64,000 nucleotides of DNA from Candidatus Thorarchaeota archaeon (lineage in GTDB: Archaea > Asgardarchaeota > Thorarchaeia > Thorarchaeales > Thorarchaeaceae), in contig PRDH01000021.1 in assembly GCA_003345545.1 (NCBI GenBank), positions 1-64,000 on the forward strand. The letters run 5' to 3'. The notes below the pieces were generated by a model. It saw nothing but the letters and a program-made list of their open reading frames with translations. It was not told the DNA's origin and made no database searches. Each line of letters begins with the position of its first letter. The stretch's first letter is position 1. The position numbers and the translations under genes were made by a program. This document shows positions 41,501 through 49,173 of this stretch, piece by piece.

Positions 41501-43208
41501 AAAACACTTCTACTGTCCACTCGCCAGCAGAGGTGTTTGTCCCCGCGAATACCCATGATGAGCTATTTGCGTGCCCATTTATGATGTCAGATATCGAATC
41601 AGAGGCCCATATTGTTCCGTTGGGCATGATCCATTGTATACTGACTGGGGCTCCTGCTCCCGGAGTGACGCTCGATGTTCCTATCTCCACCTGCGTTCGA
41701 GTGATATTGCCGGTCCTGAAGAGTGAATTCTCGGTCCAATCTCCAAAGTAACCATCTTGCATCTGGATTGAGATGTCTTTGGCATAGTTGAATGCTTGAT
41801 ATGTCAATTTCCACCAGCCCACTCGGCTAAAGAGGCTATTTGGAACATAGATGCTGCCTGTCGAAATCGTGCATAGCCCCGTGATGTCATTGTTGAGCGG
41901 GTCCCAAATAGTGGCATTATCCCAATCTGAAGGATAATCAATCGATAGTGTGAGATTCTGATAGTCCGTCGAAGTCGTCACGTAGGTATACATCTCTAGG
42001 TCTGTACTCTGGCCTGCATCAGTAGTATATGATACTCCATGCATAGACAAATGGGTTGTCCATGAGGAGTTCAAATCTCGCTGGAAGTAAATCGTCATAT
42101 AGTAGTCGAAAGCCACTGAATTGTTCGCTGTGACTTCCATTTGCAGCGGGTCGACATCCCAGAGCAAGGAGTTCGAGATTGTTGAGGTGCCAACTCCACC
42201 AGTGGGCCCACTAATTGGACTCGTGAATCCTCCAACATTGAGGGTGAGACTGACACCCGCATATGATGGAGGAGTCCGGCTCGTGAACTCGACATCATCA
42301 ATATTCACTTCGATTTTCTGTGCGTTGATTAGACCGTCTGGTACACTATCATCATCATAGTCGCCATTCTCTGTAAGCACAAGATTTGCGTACTCGATGT
42401 AGATTCCAATCCCTACATCGAAGCTTACTGGAGCGCCTGTCATATTAATCGGATAATTAGTGATTGAGTACCACACACCTCTCAGATCACCAGTAGCGAT
42501 ACTCATATAGTAGGTATCAGTGTGAACATAGATTCGCAGTTCTACATCTCCGCTGAAGTCGTATGGTTCAAGATCGACTGGTCCTGAAACATATCTATAA
42601 TCAAAACTCAGACTGAACAGGTTAGTCTGTGGAGAGTTGGTGACAGTCTGCTCCCATAGTATCTCCGAATCCAAATAGTGCGTATACGTATCATCTTGGA
42701 CAGGATGTGTCTCTAGCTCCCCATAATTCACACAGGTCACATATCCATTCGTATCATTCCAGACAGCTGATTGCACCTGTGCGCCTCCGCTCGGGTCATA
42801 TGTAGAGCTGACCCACGGATCCACCTCATCATCAAAGGTTCCATTCAAAGCATAGAGCTTTCGCAGATTCGACACATCAATCTCAGTTCTGGAAGCAGCC
42901 CACCCATTTGCTTCATCGATGGTGATATTCTGTTGAGTATTCTTTCCTGTATCGGTTCTTGCTCTGACTAGACTCGTTTCTTGATAGCCTCTCTGAGTCA
43001 TTCTAATTGGGTTCAGGACTCCCTCCCGGTTTTCCTGTGAGAGTGTAAAGGCATTCTTTGTTGCCTCGTATTCTCCGTCCGTCAAGACCAAATCTGCTTC
43101 CCTGTTTCCCATAGCCGCGTTTCGGGTGTGGTTCGTCGGTGCAATTGCTAGACCCATGAGAATTGGGGCAAAAATCAAGAATGCAAGTACAATCCTTCTG
43201 GCGCGCAT
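38547..43208 (-). CDS. Giant Ig-repeat surface protein with cytoplasmic longin-like and winged-helix domains
   Basis: The 1553-residue protein starts at ATG 43208 (GAGG eight bases upstream). It has a signal peptide (residues 4-24) and an outside region of about 1250 residues: a large beta N-domain, then at least five Ig-like repeats of about 95 residues ('…GVSVGDGLYNVTVQSAEIRTF'-type ends, NxS/T rich). One membrane helix lies at about 1290-1312, then RRRARRRRIR. The cytosolic end holds a longin-like domain (about 1335-1445: 'LLGVIVLHKESGLPVYSKI', 'EETVISAFITAITSFRGEF', then strands and an amphipathic helix) and a winged-helix-like segment (about 1485-1535). Such longin-type domains are known from Asgard archaea. 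It would join an adhesin-like exterior to a trafficking-type cytosolic domain. Confidence 0.8.
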   Translation of the reverse strand: MRARRIVLAFLIFAPILMGLAIAPTNHTRNAAMGNREADLVLTDGEYEATKNAFTLSQENREGVLNPIRMTQRGYQETSLVRARTDTGKNTQQNITIDEANGWAASRTEIDVSNLRKLYALNGTFDDEVDPWVSSTYDPSGGAQVQSAVWNDTNGYVTCVNYGELETHPVQDDTYTHYLDSEILWEQTVTNSPQTNLFSLSFDYRYVSGPVDLEPYDFSGDVELRIYVHTDTYYMSIATGDLRGVWYSITNYPINMTGAPVSFDVGIGIYIEYANLVLTENGDYDDDSVPDGLINAQKIEVNIDDVEFTSRTPPSYAGVSLTLNVGGFTSPISGPTGGVGTSTISNSLLWDVDPLQMEVTANNSVAFDYYMTIYFQRDLNSSWTTHLSMHGVSYTTDAGQSTDLEMYTYVTTSTDYQNLTLSIDYPSDWDNATIWDPLNNDITGLCTISTGSIYVPNSLFSRVGWWKLTYQAFNYAKDISIQMQDGYFGDWTENSLFRTGNITRTQVEIGTSSVTPGAGAPVSIQWIMPNGTIWASDSISDIINGHANSSSWVFAGTNTSAGEWTVEVFWNNGTEVAYGYALFDLYHQASVAANYPLIEADYGQVISNLITFRDVDTGNYLLDDSVSIVANWSSTAVIFTQNYAKNWWEADFDTSLIGSGEFIVVVNASMPYFDTVVTQFIVVSVFQTALEILNAGSLPVQTGLNEIFSVQLSYRLLNGSGVAGATLSVIFSGPVGGLSWQSFADYGNGSYSLDVACNISEIYEVTITLSKTFHYDATDSFTLIIGETGSELELLNGTADVVLFGNNYRLVVEYRNSTGHGLSGANLQILTVTPAAGLSYGNFTLVSEGCYEIILTPASAVTFSIVVRADILNHETQYATFTLTASGIPTILTSLPSSATVAMNQTFTLQLRFQDESFNTIDIASIALINPPSGVTVSGAVSVGDGLYNVTVQSAEIRTFDLLFRATASNYQSSSAGFTLVVTEIQTTLRFEGDVTSTTAAFGEPYELVVYYERMSPSAAIQGANITVLPSDIMDLQIQIVEYSGFYIISIRGNAIGSWVLSVVANKTDFRIATKQFFIEVERIDATAQGSSPLEAILVGRSYTFTFSYIFESNSSYIRGASVLASGEGADWISVLELGSGQYSVSLTPQELGEHFVVLTFERTGFETASYRLMFTVDRVPITVQVLQGLNAPELSQSTILVRLSEIGTGSPVSGVQVFCYIIDPNGAPSDSIPMDATSTAGEYNAVISMPAAEGVYLLQITCDAENYVLEPAYSVQLQPGRDALTMLWLTTIRYYPFMFLPAVLGVALVFRRRARRRRIRENKEALAVKRRFDGVKSLLGVIVLHKESGLPVYSKILRVGLEETVISAFITAITSFRGEFDIESDSEEWGLIPISDIVRVISTNRLVCAFITTGNPSPEQRERMIRFAKTVAFIFDETLHDVPIIVLDMHTKTQFDTLFEDILDGALLRTYKLDEAKKFPTNTCALERIARKQGVEFKLEELASEIATCGLEEGRVYKAIMTALENHYLVTTDESPFTADLIRASETVEDES

Positions 43209-43582
43209 TTTGTCTTCCTCACTGAGTTTTCAAGGGGAACTAATCGATATGTCCTGCCTCGCAGCTCCGTAGACATATGTTAGGCTAATCGGAGTAGTGT
43301 TCTTTGCTAATCCTTGGGTTATTACTGTTGTTTGTCTGGAATCTTCTAGCATACCATTGCTGAGAGGTTGGGATTACACCACAGAATGGAGTCACTTCCC
43401 TTCAATGTCTAATTTGCCATGGGCAGAACCACAATCATAATCTTGACTGAGGGAGAGAACCAGAATGGAATGATGATGATGTTGAAATCCCCCACTGGTG
43501 CGACTACTATCGCCCTAGCAAAAGAATAATATTCTGGTTCAGACCGGGGCCCACCGACTCGATTAGAGTCGAGGTTGTTAGA
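43209..43582. other. Divergent intergenic region with promoter and hairpin
   Basis: It holds promoters for the giant surface gene (minus) and the MscL gene (plus; AATAATAT near 43525). A 6-bp perfect inverted repeat CGACTC-GATTA-GAGTCG (43555-43571) lies 11 bases before the MscL ATG and could fold in the leader. No gene is seen. Confidence 0.45.
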
Positions 43583-43945
43583 ATGACAGATAACGAAATG
43601 CTTGTAGAATTGAGAGAGATACGAAAACTACTGACTCCCCCAGCCCCACCGGCTCCACCGAAGGGACTGATCAACGAGTTCGTTGCTTTCATCTCTGCGT
43701 ACAAAGTGCTTGGGCTAGCTGTCGCGTTCATCTTGGGTATCTACATCGGTAATGTTGTTGGAGCATTGGTCAGCAGCTTCATTATGCCGCTGGTTGCCAT
43801 AGTATATCCTGCCATCAGTCCACCCGCACCAGATAATTACGTACTCTCTGGAGGTCCAATCATGGACAGCCTAATCACTTTCATCATAGTCGCATTCGTG
43901 GTCTTCATCATTGTGAAGATTGCATCAAAGCTCGGGATCAAGTAG
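43583..43945 (+). CDS. mscL: Large-conductance mechanosensitive channel MscL
   Basis: The 120-residue protein has an N-terminal cytosolic helix ('EMLVELREIRKLL') and a Pro-rich hinge (TPPAPPAPP). The MscL core follows: TM1 'VLGLAVAFILGIYIGNVVGALVSSFIMPLVAIVYP', periplasmic loop, and TM2 'SLITFIIVAFVVFIIVKIASKLG'. Gly-x-x-x-Gly packing in TM1 and the IMP and IVAFxxFxxVK blocks match MscL. It forms a homopentameric emergency valve against osmotic shock. The proline hinge before TM1 is unlike the short N-terminal helix of bacterial MscL. Confidence 0.8.
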   Translation: MTDNEMLVELREIRKLLTPPAPPAPPKGLINEFVAFISAYKVLGLAVAFILGIYIGNVVGALVSSFIMPLVAIVYPAISPPAPDNYVLSGGPIMDSLITFIIVAFVVFIIVKIASKLGIK

Positions 43946-43972
43946 AACAAGACTTGTAAGACAAATAAAGGA

Positions 43973-44007
43973 GGGGAGCAAACACTCCCCCCGTCTTCTC
44001 TTTTTTG
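43973..44007. terminator. Terminator after mscL
   Basis: GGGGAG, six-base loop, CTCCCC, then TCTTCTCTTTTTT; it lies between convergent genes. Confidence 0.75.
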
Positions 44008-44018
44008 GTATGCGCAGA

Positions 44019-44228
44019 TTACGTCAGGGCACCAATGATAAGAAACAGGAAACCGACTCCTATGAGTATGAGCATGAGCTCAGAAAGAAGGTATCCTGCT
44101 ACATTGAGGGTGTAGTATCCCAGATAGAAGTAAGAAACATATGCGCCGAGACTAATCATAGGCATGATTAGAGGTAAGACTCCTACTATGATTAGCAAGA
44201 GTCCAAATATAGCTAAACCTTTTCCCAT
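44019..44228 (-). CDS. Small two-helix membrane protein
   Basis: From ATG 44228 (GGAG nine bases upstream) the 69-residue protein has two membrane helices, 'LAIFGLLLIIVGVLPLIMPMISL' and 'LMLILIGVGFLFLIIGAL', with a Tyr-rich loop between them. No family is recognised. It converges on mscL. Confidence 0.5.
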   Translation of the reverse strand: MGKGLAIFGLLLIIVGVLPLIMPMISLGAYVSYFYLGYYTLNVAGYLLSELMLILIGVGFLFLIIGALT

Positions 44229-44418
44229 TCTTTTCATCTCCGGATGGTTACTCTTTTCATAAACAAATCAGTATTTGTGCGTTGTGTCATCAAACTAGCA
44301 CTTTCTGACCATGGAAGCACAGCAGTTCACTATGTTTCATTTGGTGACCGATCAACAGAAGGTCTTCATTGGCCAATATAAGGTGCTAGGCATGCACAAT
44401 AGGCCCACAGACCGCCGT

Positions 44419-45603
44419 TCACCTACCCGTTGATATTGGCAGCAATGCTTGATTCACGAAATCCTCAAGTTCGCTGCGAACCTGTTCGACACCCTCATGA
44501 TGATCTCTGGCATCAGGCGTGTACAGGCTTGTCACGATTCTCTTTTGCTCTCCCAAATCATCAATCTCCCATCGACCGACGACTCTGCCATTCAACCATA
44601 TCGAAGGTCTGACTTCCCCAGTGGCTGCTAATGTCCTGCTTAGCATCGCTCGTGGTGCGTCAGGATTGGACGGCCAGTAGTGTCTCCTATCTGCAGGGGA
44701 CAACCTGGCCTGGATATCCTCGTTGATGAAGTCGGTTCTATCAATGAACGCCTTGAGAAAATGGTCCTCGTATGGTAGGAACCAGACTATGTCCTTTTCT
44801 GGTCTTTCGATGGCCGATGCAATCTCATGGTCAGAGGTGCGCATGTAGCACTCTCTCTCACGGTGGAGGATCATCGTAATATCATCCCCCAGGTTCTGCA
44901 CTGCTCTCTTGACTGCTGCCTTGGTCAGGTTCAGCCACCATGCAATGTCATCGACTGACACTGGTCCAAAGCGTCCAATGTGACCTCTAATCAACTTGGT
45001 AGTTGCTTCTTGTTCATCTAACACCTTCAACCTGAAACCACTGACCCATCTGTCAAGCAGGGCGTAGGATGTGAGATTACTGCGAGCATGATTTGCCTTG
45101 GCACGGACCACCTCACCTCGCGCCATGAGCATCAACAGAGCAGAGCGTACATGAGCCTTGTCAGGTACTATCCGTTTCAACGCACTTGTTCGCAGAGGGC
45201 CGTCTTGCAGTGCTTCTCTCACGTGGCTGAGCATATGCTCGATCTCTCGATCACTCAGCTGGTCGACTTTCGCAAATTTGTCATTTCTGCAGACCTTGTA
45301 CAATGCAGGTCCTGTGGCACTGATAATCATGGAGAGATTGTCGATATGTATGACATGGAGGGTTGTCCTGAATGCATGAGTCCTGACCAATCTCTCTCCA
45401 TTGTTAATTGACTCAAACATCCTCCTCGCGTCAAAGTCACCTATCCTTGCCCACACCGAGAAATAGGGTGTCCAGTAGTCTGTGGAATGCAGTCCCAGCT
45501 GCGCCTTGGCCACCTCATAGCAGTCCGAAACCTTCTCGTCCAGAAGATGCTGCTTCCGAAGTTGATTCCAGTGAATCTGTTCTGGAGTTGGCTCTGTCAT
45601 CAT
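44419..45603 (-). CDS. AlkZ/YcaQ-like winged-helix protein (HTH_42)
   Basis: The 394-residue protein has the HTH_42 (DUF1006) layout: 'QHLLDEKVSDCYEVAKAQLGLHSTDYWTPYFSVWARI', 'RLVRTHAFRTTLHVIHIDNL', repeated winged helices, then the late 'VWFLPYEDHFLKAFIDRTDF' and 'PSIWLNGRVVGRWE' blocks. Members include YcaQ/AlkZ DNA glycosylases that unhook interstrand crosslinks. The family's catalytic QxQ/QxD motif region here is 'EVAKAQLGLHS', which keeps A-Q-x-G. Start at ATG 45603 or 45600, after GAGGG. A second copy of its 5' end lies at 46617. Confidence 0.82.
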   Translation of the reverse strand: MMTEPTPEQIHWNQLRKQHLLDEKVSDCYEVAKAQLGLHSTDYWTPYFSVWARIGDFDARRMFESINNGERLVRTHAFRTTLHVIHIDNLSMIISATGPALYKVCRNDKFAKVDQLSDREIEHMLSHVREALQDGPLRTSALKRIVPDKAHVRSALLMLMARGEVVRAKANHARSNLTSYALLDRWVSGFRLKVLDEQEATTKLIRGHIGRFGPVSVDDIAWWLNLTKAAVKRAVQNLGDDITMILHRERECYMRTSDHEIASAIERPEKDIVWFLPYEDHFLKAFIDRTDFINEDIQARLSPADRRHYWPSNPDAPRAMLSRTLAATGEVRPSIWLNGRVVGRWEIDDLGEQKRIVTSLYTPDARDHHEGVEQVRSELEDFVNQALLPISTGR

Positions 45604-45688
45604 TTCGTCCCTCTGAGAGGAGGTTCTATCCATCATGAGGCCAGTTCTTCTACTTTCTGACTCTGGATTATTTGAATCCCTCCCGCAA
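45561..45688 (-). repeat. Direct repeat, copy A: 5' end and leader of AlkZ-like gene
   Basis: About 128 bases covering the first codons (MTEPTPEQIHWN) and upstream region of the AlkZ-like gene recur at 46617-46740 in the same orientation. They are mostly identical by eye, with long blocks such as TCTGGAGTTGGCTCT and TACTTTCTGACTC. Confidence 0.85.
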
Positions 45689-45875
45689 TTGGAGTTTCCT
45701 TTCACTTGGATGAGTTTTCCCAGTTAGAGTCTCTCGGGTTGCTCTATGCCGGTCTGCCATCTTCCCTGAACGGGAGGAACACAGAGTAGTATAGCCTTAA
45801 GAGCGCCCGCTGGATGTATGCCCAAATAGGTCTTCTACGACCTAATGAATACTGCTTCCTACGGATCATGTTGCC

Positions 45876-46571
45876 ATGTCCGAAACATCGGTTCCTCCCA
45901 AATCTGCACACCTTGAACTAAGGGCATTTTCAACTCTATTCACTTTCTTCTTGGCAATCTTTCTGGTACTCTGGGGTGTATCTGGGACAATTTACTACTG
46001 GGAAGCATGGATTTACATTCTCTTCTTCTCTGTCCTTGAGACATTCATGGCGCACTCTCTTGTCCGCAACGAACCTGAATTGTTAGGCAAACGCCTTACC
46101 TTGCGGGAAAAAGATACTATTCAACAGGGGCTAATTCTGTTTGGTGGAATCAACTATGTGTTGATGTACACCATACCCGCGATTGACCGCCGTTACGAAT
46201 GGAGTATAATGCCTGTTTGGGTTATGATTGTGGGGTACATTCTACTGGGTATTGGATGGACTATGACCCACAAAGTCTTCCAGATCAATCGATGGGCCGG
46301 CAGAGCCATTCAAGTCCAAGAAGGTCAGAAGGTTATCAGTACAGGGTTGTATGGGATTGTCCGTCATCCCATGTACTTGGGAGGTTGGCTTATTTCTCTG
46401 GGGACCCCCTTGGTGCTTGGATCTTATTGGGGTTTGATTGCGTCTATTACTTGGTTAATCATGCTCATACTTCGGCTGTCGAATGAGGAAAAGATGCTCA
46501 TACGAGATTTACCCGGCTATGAAGACTATTGCAAGAAAGTCAAATATCATTTAATTCCAGGTATTTACTAA
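45876..46571 (+). CDS. Isoprenylcysteine carboxyl methyltransferase-like (ICMT/PEMT) membrane protein
   Basis: The 231-residue protein has about five membrane helices and the C-terminal ICMT/PEMT motif 'STGLYGIVRHPMYLGGWLISLGTPLVLGSYWG', then 'RLSNEEKMLIRDLPGYEDYCKKVKYHLIPGIY'. The R-H-P-x-Y and E-E-x-x-L blocks bind SAM. These integral enzymes methylate prenyl-cysteines, phospholipid head groups or other small targets. It lies exactly between two copies of the 5' end of the AlkZ-like gene and is oppositely oriented, so it may be an inserted gene. Confidence 0.88.
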   Translation: MSETSVPPKSAHLELRAFSTLFTFFLAIFLVLWGVSGTIYYWEAWIYILFFSVLETFMAHSLVRNEPELLGKRLTLREKDTIQQGLILFGGINYVLMYTIPAIDRRYEWSIMPVWVMIVGYILLGIGWTMTHKVFQINRWAGRAIQVQEGQKVISTGLYGIVRHPMYLGGWLISLGTPLVLGSYWGLIASITWLIMLILRLSNEEKMLIRDLPGYEDYCKKVKYHLIPGIY

Positions 46572-46616
46572 TTAGAAGAACAGAGAGTTCGACTCATTGA
46601 TGCCTGCATGAGAGAA

Positions 46617-46740
46617 GTAGATTCCGGTGGACCTGCTCTGGAGTTGGCTCTCTCATCACGCAGTCCCTCTGTGAGGACGTACTGTCTGGTATGTGACTAG
46701 TTCTTTTACTTTCTGACTCCTAATCATTCGAATCCAGCAA
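46617..46740 (-). pseudogene. Direct repeat, copy B: stranded 5' end of AlkZ-like gene
   Basis: On the minus strand it encodes MREPTPEQVHRNLL, then leaves the gene and hits a stop after 20 codons. The intact gene starts MTEPTPEQIHWNQL. The similarity continues through about 80 bases upstream of the start. Its upstream end overlaps the last codons of the 46724-47182 gene. Confidence 0.8.
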
Positions 46741-47182
46741 TGGTGATCTCAGTAGGTTTAGTCTGTCCTCGCACCGCTACTATGCGGGCACCGAATCCTC
46801 CAACCATTCCACTGAAGAGCCAGATGAAGTAGATATCCCAGGACAGGTCAAGAGTCAGTGGGTTCCATCCCAGCCCGGTACCTATGACCTGCCAAATGAC
46901 CAAGTCCGCGCCCAGGGACAGCGCGAGAAATAAAGAACCCGCCATGATTCCCTTGACTAGGGCGCATATGTGGAACCTTAGACTACATTCCCCACCGACA
47001 AGGTTTCTGTAGGTAATCGGTATGACTACAAGGGGCACTCCGATGATTGTTGCCATCCAGTAATAACTAGGACCAAGAAGTACTCCGGCTATAACTCCCA
47101 CTAGGAGCAATATCGGGTAAAGAACAATCCATGTCTTCAGAATCCATAGCCAGCTCTTCAGTTCTATAGGTATGCTCATCAT
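46724..47182 (-). CDS. Four-helix membrane protein
   Basis: The 152-residue protein has four membrane helices ('LWILKTWIVLYPILLLVGVIAGVLLG', 'WMATIIGVPLVVIPITY', 'GIMAGSLFLALSLGADLVIW', 'IYFIWLFSGMVGGFGARIVAV'). No family is recognised. It lies directly upstream of the stranded AlkZ-like gene start, so it was probably the original upstream neighbour of that gene. Confidence 0.55.
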   Translation of the reverse strand: MMSIPIELKSWLWILKTWIVLYPILLLVGVIAGVLLGPSYYWMATIIGVPLVVIPITYRNLVGGECSLRFHICALVKGIMAGSLFLALSLGADLVIWQVIGTGLGWNPLTLDLSWDIYFIWLFSGMVGGFGARIVAVRGQTKPTEITIAGFE

Positions 47183-47289
47183 CGTGACCGCCGCTCAGGC
47201 ACCTCTATCATTGATTACTCCTCGCATTGATGCCATAAGAGAGATGCGGTATCGACATCCTGAGTCGTCAGCCTATCCTCCATTCTCCG

Positions 47290-47724
47290 TTACTCTTTCT
47301 TAGCCCGTAGTTCATTCTCTTTAATTCTTGCCTTGACAATTCTTGTCACGAGTTCAGCGGGAAGTGGCCTTTCGGTTGAGAATTGGATGGTTGTTCCAGA
47401 CGTACGATAGGGCTTGAGTTCGTTGCTAAAGCTTCTCAAGGTCGGTTCACTCACTACAATGAGACTGCAATGGTTCGTGAATGCTGCAAAGTGGACCAAT
47501 GGCCCGTGATACTTGTAGGTTGGAATTCGGTAGCTAATGACTTCATCAGCTTTCGGCGCGGCAGCTTTGATCACATTGCGAAGCTCTTCAAGAACGGCTC
47601 TTACAGCTTGAGGTAGTGGTTCAAGGTAGTCGTCCACAGTTTCGACCAATGTGCCTTTCTTGGTTGCTTCTCGTTTAGATACAGTTCTCTTCATTCGCTC
47701 ATCCCCGTGCGTTTCTTGCTTCAT
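47290..47724 (-). CDS. DUF1801 (YdhG-like) protein
   Basis: The 144-residue protein matches DUF1801: 'VDDYLEPLPQAVRAVLEELRNVIKAAAPKADEVISYRIPTYKYHGPLVHFAAFTNHCSLI', 'RTSGTTIQFSTERPLPAELVTRIVKARIKEN'. The family adopts a frataxin/YdhG-like fold; its role is unclear. ATG 47724 overlaps the stop of the aldo/keto reductase gene (ATGA), so the two are translationally coupled. Confidence 0.85.
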   Translation of the reverse strand: MKQETHGDERMKRTVSKREATKKGTLVETVDDYLEPLPQAVRAVLEELRNVIKAAAPKADEVISYRIPTYKYHGPLVHFAAFTNHCSLIVVSEPTLRSFSNELKPYRTSGTTIQFSTERPLPAELVTRIVKARIKENELRAKKE

Positions 47725-48740
47725 GCTTTTCCTCTCATTCTATCCTGATAGTAGATGTTCGGCTCGTACGTGGGTGGCCATTGGGGCGCGTTATCCAATA
47801 CTTCCTCAATCTGTTCCAGAACGTCCGTTGAGAGTTCCACGTTGGATGCTGCTGCGCTCTCAAGCACATGCTCAGGTCTTGTTGCTCCGGTTATCGCTGC
47901 GGAAACCTCGGGCCTTCTCAGAATCCATGCCAATGCCAGCTGCCCTGTAGTGATGCCAAGGGATTTAGCGATCTCTCCCAGCCTTCTCACCTTGGACAGA
48001 TTCTCTTCTGTGAGCAATTCCTTCATGTCCTCTGATTTCGAGCCCCTGCTTCCATCAGGGATGCCATCGTTGTATTTTCCAGTGAGAAGCCCCTGTGCAA
48101 GAGGACTCCAAACGGTGAGGCCCATACCATGAGTTCTGACGATATGCATAATCTCGAGCTCGATATGCCTTGAGAACATGTTGTACATTGGCTGCTCCAC
48201 AATTGGTCTATGGACATGCATCTCCTTTGCCACAGCCTGAACACGTTCGAGTTGAGCCGCAGTCCAGACAGAGGTACCCCAGTAAAGCACTTTGCCTGTC
48301 CTGACCAGGCCATCGAGGGTTTCCACGGTCTCTCTGACAGGCGTGAGATGGTCGTACCTGTGAAGGAAGTAAATATCGAGGTAGTCAATATTGAGTCGGT
48401 TGAGAGTGCCTTCAATGGCACGGGTGATGTTCTTCCGGCTATTACCCCAAGCATTGATGTCTTTACTCATCGGCCAGAACACCTTGCTTGAGATGACAAG
48501 GTTTTTCCTGTCGACAGTCTCCTCGGCAAGCCATTCGCCAATGACCTGCTCGGCTCTTCCTCCAGCGTAGATCTCGGCGCAGTCGATGAAGTTTATACCC
48601 TGTTCCACTGCTGTATTCATACATTCCTTGGCAACCCGGTCCTCGACAGTACCGCCATAGGTCAACCAAGAGCCAAGGGAGATCTCACTGATTTTTAATC
48701 CGCTTTTTCCAACTCGTCTGTACCGCATAGGCTTCCCCAT
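47721..48740 (-). CDS. Aldo/keto reductase
   Basis: The 339-residue (alpha/beta)8 NADPH-dependent reductase has the full catalytic tetrad: Asp and Tyr in 'FIDCAEIYAGGRAEQVIG', Lys in 'VISSKVFWPM', His in 'IYFLHRYD'. The NADPH end is 'AAITGATRPEHVLESAAAS'. The sequence type is that of YghZ/Kv-beta-like AKRs that reduce aldehydes such as methylglyoxal. It forms a two-gene unit with the DUF1801 gene. ATG 48740 or 48728 (MRYRRVG) may be the start. Confidence 0.93.
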   Translation of the reverse strand: MGKPMRYRRVGKSGLKISEISLGSWLTYGGTVEDRVAKECMNTAVEQGINFIDCAEIYAGGRAEQVIGEWLAEETVDRKNLVISSKVFWPMSKDINAWGNSRKNITRAIEGTLNRLNIDYLDIYFLHRYDHLTPVRETVETLDGLVRTGKVLYWGTSVWTAAQLERVQAVAKEMHVHRPIVEQPMYNMFSRHIELEIMHIVRTHGMGLTVWSPLAQGLLTGKYNDGIPDGSRGSKSEDMKELLTEENLSKVRRLGEIAKSLGITTGQLALAWILRRPEVSAAITGATRPEHVLESAAASNVELSTDVLEQIEEVLDNAPQWPPTYEPNIYYQDRMRGKA

Positions 48741-48884
48741 GGTGAGATGGAAAATTAACTATAAATAAGATTCGCTACGGGCCAAAAGCTGTTGCGATGT
48801 GCTCTATCTGATGCATACTGTAGGGCCTGCCTTGTATGTCGAAAGTTTGAAAGGACACCATCTGAAACTGAATGAGTGGTGAGA

Positions 48885-49097
48885 ATGCTGACCTGTTATT
48901 TCAGACACCTGAAGTTGATCTTTGAGCAGATTGGAATTGAAGTCACGGCGGCTAACAGAAAGGAGATCGACAGAAAGATACACGAAATGGTAGGAGTTCC
49001 CTACAGCAATTGCCCAGCAGCATGGAAAGCAATCAAGAGCAGAATGGCAGAAGACGAAGAGAAGTTCCTGGCTGATCTCGATAGGGTTCTCGCCTAG
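48885..49097 (+). CDS. Small helical protein, paralogue of the 57334 gene
   Basis: The 70-residue protein 'MLTCYFRHLKLIFEQIGIEV…' aligns end to end with the protein at 57334-57570. Shared features are Y-F near the start, 'GIE(V/I)T..NR..ID..(I/V)H.M', and 'AAWK.I(K/R)..'. It is all-helical, without Cys clusters or membrane segments. Unknown function. ATG 48885 is preferred over GTG 48876 from the alignment. Confidence 0.65.
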   Translation: MLTCYFRHLKLIFEQIGIEVTAANRKEIDRKIHEMVGVPYSNCPAAWKAIKSRMAEDEEKFLADLDRVLA

Positions 49098-49173
49098 TCT
49101 CCCTGCTCAGGACTCCCTCCAAATTGCCGGTGATGCGAATAAGATAAAGCCAAGTTCAATTGTTCTCCCGTTC

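Noticed and set aside
41494-42360. Several ORFs antisense to the giant surface gene
   Set aside because: They mirror its repeat codons and have no ribosome site or family signal.
43446-43500. GATGATGATG run before mscL
   Set aside because: A very short triplet run with no further structure; not a meaningful repeat.
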